From: Bacillota bacterium
Lineage (GTDB): Bacteria > Bacillota > Clostridia > Christensenellales > UMGS416
Reading direction: 5' to 3'
Assembly: GCA_023422005.1 (NCBI GenBank)
Contig: JAEZSC010000152.1
Coordinates: 1 to 10,027 of the forward strand
Length of the DNA: 10,027 nt
Part shown: positions 5,595-10,027 of the stretch, piece by piece
Layout: every line of letters starts with the position of its first letter
How positions within the stretch are numbered: position 1 is the first letter of the stretch
The notes under the pieces: model-generated
Database searches by the model: none
What the model was told of the DNA's origin: nothing
Seen by the model: the letters and a program-made list of their open reading frames with translations, nothing else
Position numbers and translations under genes: made by a program

Positions 5595-6653
5595 CTAGAT
5601 GCTTTGCAAACCTGATTTCATGATCAGCCGCCGGAGAAATGGATTATACATTGCCGGTGACTTTAGGTTCTTCATGAGCAAATTGAACCTGACGTCCGCC
5701 GTCCTTTGTTTGTACCGGTCCAGAAACCCGTCCAACCCCTTTTCCAAACTCTGCGCCAGGTACAGAGAGCTTTTTAACGCGTAGCTGATTCCCTCTGCCG
5801 AACTGGGGCTGATCGCGCCAGCAGCCTCCCCAACCAGGGCTACGCCACCTCTGCCTGCAAAAAAATGTGACGGGCTCTTGGGTCTGCAGATGTACGCACC
5901 CTCCGTTTTGATTCTGGTGTCCAAACGAAAACCCATCAGTGCCAGTTCCCTTTTCAGCATCTCAAACTTTTTCCGGGCATCCTCCCCAGGGCGCAAGGCC
6001 GACCCCAGCAGCAGGCAGTTTTCCTTGGGTATCATCCAGGAGTAGAAGTCGCTGATTGTTTCGTCAAAGATCGCCGTAAAATACGGGATGTGATCCGGGC
6101 ATTCAAACCATTCCTGAATCGCGACATATTTCACCGGAGCCTGTACGTCCATGCCGATCAGGCTCCTGACCCTGGAAAAGGCGCCGTCGGCGCCCACGAT
6201 GATTCTAGCCTTGGCCAGGGCTTCCCTCCCGTTCATGACATACCGGATTTCGAAACCGCCTGGCGTTGCGGCAAAGCTTCGAAAGAGGGCGTTGAAGTTC
6301 GTCTCCACGCTAGCTGGAAGGATGGAGACAAGCCATCGGTCAAATTGATTCCGATCCATATTCAGATAGAAACGTTGATACAGCCTCTCCTGATGATTGG
6401 TCAGATCGATGGTCCTTACGGCGAAAAGCTGTGGGTCCACCAGAATATCCTTGGGTACACCCAATTGCAGCTTTGCAATCATTTTCTGCGCATCGGGCGC
6501 CAGCAGCCCTCCGCAGCATTTCCCCGTACGGCTTTGGGGATGCTCATTGCCCAGGTCCCGCTTATCGATCAGCAAAACCTTGTATTTTTCCCCAATCAAG
6601 CGTGCAAGGTTGGACCCCGCAGGGCCCGCCCCCACGATGGCGACATCATACAT
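5595..6653 (-). CDS. cbrA: CbrA-like FAD-dependent oxidoreductase (geranylgeranyl reductase superfamily)
   Basis: FAD-binding oxidoreductase of the geranylgeranyl reductase/PHBH-like group, 352 residues, close in length to E. coli CbrA (354). It has the dinucleotide-binding motif GAGPAG (8-13), CCGGLLAPDAQ (46-56), GADGAFSRVR (154-163), YVAIQEWF (176-183), FYSWMIPK (203-210), the second FAD motif GEAAG (275-279) followed by SSAEGISYAL, and a C-terminal RRLIMKSG. These blocks match E. coli CbrA as I remember it, including the CGGLLAPDAQ and IMxSG segments. Relatives reduce isoprenoid double bonds; the substrate here is unknown, and CbrA is linked to colicin M tolerance in E. coli. ATG 6653 is chosen for AAGGAG 7 bases upstream and because the FAD motif then begins at residue 8; ATG 6689 would add 12 residues. 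The gene is visibly less GC-rich than pepF or the acyl-CoA synthetase, which may mean transfer. It ends 82 bases before arsR with no clear terminator. Confidence 0.88.
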   Translation of the reverse strand: MYDVAIVGAGPAGSNLARLIGEKYKVLLIDKRDLGNEHPQSRTGKCCGGLLAPDAQKMIAKLQLGVPKDILVDPQLFAVRTIDLTNHQERLYQRFYLNMDRNQFDRWLVSILPASVETNFNALFRSFAATPGGFEIRYVMNGREALAKARIIVGADGAFSRVRSLIGMDVQAPVKYVAIQEWFECPDHIPYFTAIFDETISDFYSWMIPKENCLLLGSALRPGEDARKKFEMLKRELALMGFRLDTRIKTEGAYICRPKSPSHFFAGRGGVALVGEAAGAISPSSAEGISYALKSSLYLAQSLEKGLDGFLDRYKQRTADVRFNLLMKNLKSPAMYNPFLRRLIMKSGLQSI

Positions 6654-6717
6654 GAACACACTCCTTGTTTCTCTCAATGCGGTGTCCATAAAACCTTACC
6701 ATGTGTCATATCGTTTT

Positions 6718-6735
6718 TCAATAAATTTTTATTGA
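6718..6735. promoter_or_regulatory. AT-rich palindrome in the divergent promoter region
   Basis: TCAATAAA-TT-TTTATTGA forms perfect 8-bp arms around two bases, 64 bases upstream of the oxidoreductase start in the 244-base gap between divergent genes. It could be a regulator site or part of an AT-rich promoter. No confident -10/-35 pair was found for the minus-strand gene; TTGAAA (6715-6720) with TAAGGT 17 bases on is a poor candidate. The same gap also holds the short palindromes GCAATATTGC (6804-6813) and TTCAATTGAA (6868-6877). Confidence 0.4.
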
Positions 6736-6815
6736 TTTTTGATGCGTTGGATGAAACTGCCTATCCCACAGACGACAGATGTATTTTGATCATCGAAATT
6801 TCCGCAATATTGCTC

Positions 6816-6844
6816 TTTTCTACTTCCTTATCAAGCTGTATACT
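6816..6844 (+). promoter_or_regulatory. Tentative promoter of the acyl-CoA synthetase gene
   Basis: -10 TATACT (6839-6844) matches five of six consensus bases. The -35 at 17 bases (TTTTCT, 6816-6821) is weak. Transcription from about 6851 would give a leader of about 47 bases ending in GGGAGGAG before the ATG. Confidence 0.35.
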
Positions 6845-6897
6845 TTTCATAATCCATCCAAACAGGGTTCAATTGAAACGATTCGGGAGGAGCCTCC

Positions 6898-9138
6898 ATG
6901 GCATTGCATCCACATGCCGTCTCGGCAGTCACAGAGGTTTTCCGCGGCGCAAAAGCCGACGGCCGCAACACGCTGCACGAGTACGAAGTCTACCAAATGC
7001 TGCAGGCCATCGGTCTGGACGCACCCCGCCATGCCTTCGTGCGCGACATCCATGAGGTGAACCAGGCGCTGCTGGATAGCCTGGCTCCCGGGCCGCTGAT
7101 TGTAAAGACCGTGTCGCGGGACCTGGCACACAATCAGCGTTACGGCGGCGTCAAAAAGGTTGACAACCCCGAGCCGCTGTTCGTACGCTTCGTGCTGGAT
7201 AGCATGCGTACCGAGGTGCTCTCCCATTTCCCTGAGGATCAGCAGCCCGCCATCGACGGCTTTCTGCTGGTGGAATTCGTACGCTTCACCCAGGCGCTGG
7301 GCAACGAGATCATGATCGGCCTCAAGGCCGACCCGGCTTTCGGCCCGGTGGTCACGCTGACCAAGGGCGGCGATGACGCCGAGTTCTTCGCCAAGTATTA
7401 TGACCCGGCCAATCTGCTGCTGGCCCCGGTCACCCTGGAGGACGCGCGGGAAATCGTGGGTCAGCTCAAGATCCGCCACAAGTTCCACGAGACCGGTCAC
7501 GACGACTATCTGGAGAAGATTGCCCTCGCCGTTTCCGCCATCGGCGACCTGGGCTGTGCCTTCTCCTTTTTGGCCGAACAACTGCCGGGGTTCCAGTTGG
7601 GCGTGCTGGACATCAACCCGCTGGTATTCAGCTCCGACGGCCGATTCCTGGCTGTGGACGGGTATGCCGAGTTCCAGCCCTGCGAGCCCTGCGCCGCAGT
7701 CCCCCATCGCCCCGACGCGTCCAACCTGAGCGCCTTCTTCGCGCCCAAAGGCGTGGCGGTGCTGGGTGTGAGCTCCGACGCAGGCAAGTATTCCATGGCG
7801 CGCATCATCGTGCAGCTGTTCCGCGACCTGGGCCGTGAGGACATCTACTGCGTAAACCCCAGAGGCGGAGAGGCCCTCATCGGCGGAGCTACGTATCCGC
7901 TTTATAAGAGCCTGGATGAGATCCCTGCCCATGTGGATCTGGTCGTCTACGCCGCGCCGGCCAAGCACACGCTGGATTTCATCCGCACGCTGCCCGAGGG
8001 CAAGGCTGCCATCCTGATTTCCGGCATCCCGCCGGAAATCCGCTACAGCGAGTTTGCCGCCGCTGTAGACGCCGGCAAGCCCGCCGGCGTGCGCCTGATC
8101 GGCCCCAACTGCATGGGCGTCTACCGCGCTCCCGGCGAGGGCTCTTTGGGCGTCAATACGCTTTTCATAGAGGATAGCCGCCTGCACATCCCCCAGAGCC
8201 CCCGCAGCAATGTGGCGTTGTTCACCCAGAGCGGCGCCATGGGCATCACGCTGATCGAGCGCGCTCAGCACAGCCGCATCATCCGTACCATCGTGAGCTT
8301 CGGCAACAAGGTGGATGTCAACGTGCCCGATCTTATGAGCTACTTCGATCAGGACGACGCCATCGACGTGATGTCCATGTACATGGAGGGCATCGATGCC
8401 GGCGAAGGGCGGCAGTTCTTCGACATCGCCCGCGCCACCAAAAAGCCTGTCATCGTCTACAAATCCGGGCGCACCGAGGCCGGCGCCAAAGCCGCCGCCA
8501 GCCACACAGCGTCCATGTCCGGCAGCTACGACGTGTTCCGCGCCTGCTGCCTGCAGGCCGGCTGCGTGCTCACCGAGGAACTGGACGATTTCTACAATTT
8601 CACCAAGGCCTTCGCCATGCTCTACCACAAGCGGCCCGGCGGGCGGCGGGTGGCCGGCGTCGTGAATGCCGGGCTGGACGCCACCATGGGCGCCGACACG
8701 CTCAACTGCCTGAGCCAAGCGGTGCTGCAGCCGGAGACCGTGGCAAAGATTCGCGCGCTGAACACCCACGGCCTGGTGGACACCAACACGTCCTTCCTGG
8801 ACGTGACGCCCATGACCGACGACGTACTCTATGCCCAGTTCATAGAGGCCGTGCTGGCCGACCCCGGCGTGGACTGCCTGTTCGTGGGCATCGTACCACA
8901 CGTGGAGACCCTCAAGACCATACCCGAGAACTGCAAGGACCCCGATGCGCTGGCCTCGCTGCTCATCGACATCGGCCGGCGCAGCAGCAAACCCATCGTT
9001 GTGTCCATCAACGCCGGCCAGCACTTCCAAGCCATGGTGCAATATGCGGAAGAGAACGGCCTGCCGGTATACGCCGACATCCGCTCGGCCATTCGTTCCC
9101 TCGACGCCTATGTAGCTTGGTCTACCACAGCGCGATAA
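6898..9138 (+). CDS. NDP-forming acyl-CoA synthetase (acetate-CoA ligase family), fused beta-alpha form
   Basis: Soluble enzyme interconverting an acyl-CoA plus NDP and phosphate with a free acid, CoA and NTP; in fermenters it usually makes ATP from acyl-CoA. The single 746-residue chain has an ATP-grasp (beta) half first, about residues 10-255, with LAHNQRYGGV giving phospho-transfer His78, IMIGLKADPAFGPVV (138-152) and LDINPLV (237-243). The alpha half follows: CoA-binding Rossmann domain from about 280 (GVAVLGVSS), GPNCMG (402-407), FTQSGAMG (442-449), SFGNKVDVN (467-475) and KAAASHTASMSGS, in which His536 is the active-site phosphohistidine. A second flavodoxin-like domain fills the C-terminus. 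Both histidines are present, so it should be active. Many relatives have the order alpha-beta; this one is beta-alpha. GGAGG is 7 bases before the ATG. Substrate (acetate, propionate, aryl acids) cannot be told. The only plus-strand gene here, it ends at a strong terminator. Confidence 0.93.
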   Translation: MALHPHAVSAVTEVFRGAKADGRNTLHEYEVYQMLQAIGLDAPRHAFVRDIHEVNQALLDSLAPGPLIVKTVSRDLAHNQRYGGVKKVDNPEPLFVRFVLDSMRTEVLSHFPEDQQPAIDGFLLVEFVRFTQALGNEIMIGLKADPAFGPVVTLTKGGDDAEFFAKYYDPANLLLAPVTLEDAREIVGQLKIRHKFHETGHDDYLEKIALAVSAIGDLGCAFSFLAEQLPGFQLGVLDINPLVFSSDGRFLAVDGYAEFQPCEPCAAVPHRPDASNLSAFFAPKGVAVLGVSSDAGKYSMARIIVQLFRDLGREDIYCVNPRGGEALIGGATYPLYKSLDEIPAHVDLVVYAAPAKHTLDFIRTLPEGKAAILISGIPPEIRYSEFAAAVDAGKPAGVRLIGPNCMGVYRAPGEGSLGVNTLFIEDSRLHIPQSPRSNVALFTQSGAMGITLIERAQHSRIIRTIVSFGNKVDVNVPDLMSYFDQDDAIDVMSMYMEGIDAGEGRQFFDIARATKKPVIVYKSGRTEAGAKAAASHTASMSGSYDVFRACCLQAGCVLTEELDDFYNFTKAFAMLYHKRPGGRRVAGVVNAGLDATMGADTLNCLSQAVLQPETVAKIRALNTHGLVDTNTSFLDVTPMTDDVLYAQFIEAVLADPGVDCLFVGIVPHVETLKTIPENCKDPDALASLLIDIGRRSSKPIVVSINAGQHFQAMVQYAEENGLPVYADIRSAIRSLDAYVAWSTTAR

Positions 9139-9147
9139 ACCGCGCTG
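9128..9147 (+). other. Hairpin with the stop codon in its loop
   Basis: CAGCGCG (9128-9134) and CGCGCTG (9141-9147) form a perfect 7-bp GC-rich stem around ATAAAC, and the TAA stop of the acyl-CoA synthetase (9136-9138) sits in that loop. No U run follows, so it is not itself a terminator; the true terminator begins 38 bases later. Confidence 0.4.
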
Positions 9148-9184
9148 CACCCGTTCACAATCCCACGGCATATCCGCAAAACGA

Positions 9185-9222
9185 CGAACGCCCCCATCTG
9201 CAGAATGGGGGCGTTCGATTTT
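9185..9222. terminator. Bidirectional Rho-independent terminator
   Basis: A perfect 13-bp stem (9185-9197 with 9205-9217, core CGCCCCCAT/ATGGGGGCG) surrounds a 7-base loop. TTTT follows on the plus strand (9219-9222) and TCGTTTT on the minus strand. It lies between the converging acyl-CoA synthetase and lipoprotein genes and can serve both. Confidence 0.93.
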
Positions 9223-9262
9223 ACGGCAGGCGGCAGATGACAGGTAGCCGTCCGCTCGCCGG

Positions 9263-9769
9263 TCAGTCTTCTTCGGTGGGCTTTTCACCCTGCGCCACGC
9301 TGATCAAAAGGCTCTTTTCGCTCTCGGTGTAGGATACTGTTGCGACGACGCCGTCGGCGTTGGAAGCAGTATAAGTCGTCACGCCATCGGAAGCACCCTC
9401 ATAGCTGTTCTTGTCGAACTTGCTCTTGATGTCCGCCAGATAGGGCAGGAAATCCTCCGACTCCACCTCTTCCATCGTGATCATCACGCCAGTGTCGGCC
9501 TTAATGACCGATGTGACCTTGCCCTTTTCAAACTTGGGGATCTTCTTGGCCAGTTCGGAATCCGGCCATTGCGTTCCGCCAATGACCATTTCGGAGCCGT
9601 CATCGCCCTTCACCGTGATCTGATCGCCTTCGATGTCCACATTGTCGCCCAGCACCTGCTCGCCGATGGCCTCGCCGATTTTGCTCTCCACCTGATTGCG
9701 AATGGCCCCGCAGCCGGCCAGCGCCAGCACCAGCGCAACCGCAAAAAGCACGATCCACATCTTTCTCAT
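9263..9769 (-). CDS. Small secreted lipoprotein of unknown function (DUF6591-like)
   Basis: 168 residues with a lipoprotein signal: positive MRK, a hydrophobic stretch at about 5-17 and lipobox LAGC with the lipidated Cys at 20, so it should be anchored outside the membrane. The mature part has a short helical linker, then a beta-rich domain with VDIEGDQITVKGDDG (44-58), the conserved-looking GGTQWPDSELAKKIPKF (64-80), DTGVMITME (92-100) and a C-terminal DGVVATVSYTESEKSLLISV. This pattern resembles, from memory, the clostridial lipoproteins grouped as DUF6591; I cannot verify the match. The tail is acidic (PTEED). The ATG at 9769 is preceded by GAGGTG at about 5 bases. It faces the acyl-CoA synthetase across the shared terminator and lies 91 bases downstream of an AraC-family gene, which may or may not be in the same transcript. 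Function unknown. Confidence 0.85.
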   Translation of the reverse strand: MRKMWIVLFAVALVLALAGCGAIRNQVESKIGEAIGEQVLGDNVDIEGDQITVKGDDGSEMVIGGTQWPDSELAKKIPKFEKGKVTSVIKADTGVMITMEEVESEDFLPYLADIKSKFDKNSYEGASDGVTTYTASNADGVVATVSYTESEKSLLISVAQGEKPTEED

Positions 9770-9860
9770 AAAAGCACCTCACCATTTGATCGTTCCATGT
9801 TATGGGAAAACCGCATGTCTGAATATTGGGATTTGTGCTGAGAATGATACGAATAATGCT

Positions 9861-10027
9861 CTATACCAGGTTCTGAATATTCGCTTTGCGATAGCGGGAT
9901 GGCGTCATGCCCACCATGCATTTGAACAGGCGGGCATAATTGCCGCTGTAATCCACACCGCAGGCGGCAAAGGCCTCCCGGATGCTGAAATTGACGTCCA
10001 GCAGTTTATCTTTGATTTTGGCGATCT
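9861..10027 (-). CDS. AraC-family transcriptional regulator (C-terminal 54 residues only)
   Basis: The visible C-terminus contains the second helix-turn-helix of an AraC/XylS DNA-binding domain: SIREAFAACGVDYSGNYARLFK followed by GMTPSRYRK, the classic family signature, then a short tail NIQNLV and TAG at 9861. The N-terminal sensor part lies beyond the right edge, so ligand and targets cannot be judged. Position 2 of the second helix region reads AFAACG where most relatives have IAxxxG, a normal variation. Confidence 0.88.
   Translation of the reverse strand, partial: IAKIKDKLLDVNFSIREAFAACGVDYSGNYARLFKCMVGMTPSRYRKANIQNLV

Noticed and set aside
6847..9288. 813-residue open frame on the minus strand opposite the acyl-CoA synthetase
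   Set aside because: Composition is a GC-driven mirror of the real gene (rich in H, A, G, V, Q), with no recognisable domain and no ribosome site; the plus frame has complete catalytic motifs.
9818..9881. Direct repeat of tctgaatatt (9818-9827 and 9872-9881)
   Set aside because: Only 10 bases, one copy inside the AraC-family coding sequence; could be chance and no promoter can be tied to it.

Overview
The window looks like a chromosomal segment of a GC-rich, low-complexity-envelope Gram-positive bacterium, most likely a clostridium-like member of the Bacillota. This is an inference from strong AGGAGG-type ribosome binding sites, recognisable sigma-A promoters, an M3-family PepF, a clostridial-style lipoprotein and an ADP-forming acyl-CoA synthetase. 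No 16S or other marker is present to fix the taxon. Eight of the nine genes are on the minus strand; only the acyl-CoA synthetase is on the plus strand. No RNA genes, CRISPR arrays or insertion sequences were seen.

Layout, left to right. 1-1093: N-terminal part of the membrane protease FtsH (minus, runs off the left edge), with its own extended -10 promoter and a leader that begins with a perfect stem-loop. 1231-3810: a tight mrp-pepF operon (minus) driven by a near-consensus promoter at 3854-3882; Mrp is a P-loop iron-sulfur carrier and PepF a zinc oligoendopeptidase. 3879-4044: a regulatory gap with a large imperfect dyad and a stem-loop. 4045-5512: an ArsR-type repressor followed by an ArsP/YraQ-family metal or metalloid permease; the permease reading frame is broken by a one-base shift. 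Three copies of a palindrome of the form ATCG-N8-CGAT lie at the two promoters of this unit, which points to autoregulation by the ArsR protein. 5595-6653: a CbrA-like FAD oxidoreductase of the geranylgeranyl reductase superfamily, visibly less GC-rich than its neighbours.

6654-6897 is a divergent AT-rich promoter region. 6898-9138 is a single-chain NDP-forming acyl-CoA synthetase (beta half before alpha half, both phospho-transfer histidines present), ended by a strong bidirectional terminator. 9263-9769 is a small secreted lipoprotein on the minus strand, and 9861-10027 is the C-terminal end of an AraC-family regulator running off the right edge.

Functionally the window is a mosaic of housekeeping protein quality control (FtsH, PepF), Fe-S trafficking (Mrp), a small metal(loid)-response unit (ArsR, permease), and energy metabolism (acyl-CoA synthetase). 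I found no clearly new multi-gene system. The points most worth a second look are the broken permease with its cysteine-rich loop and three-site operator set, the Mrp protein that has lost its C-terminal CPxC cluster ligands, and several structured non-coding elements.
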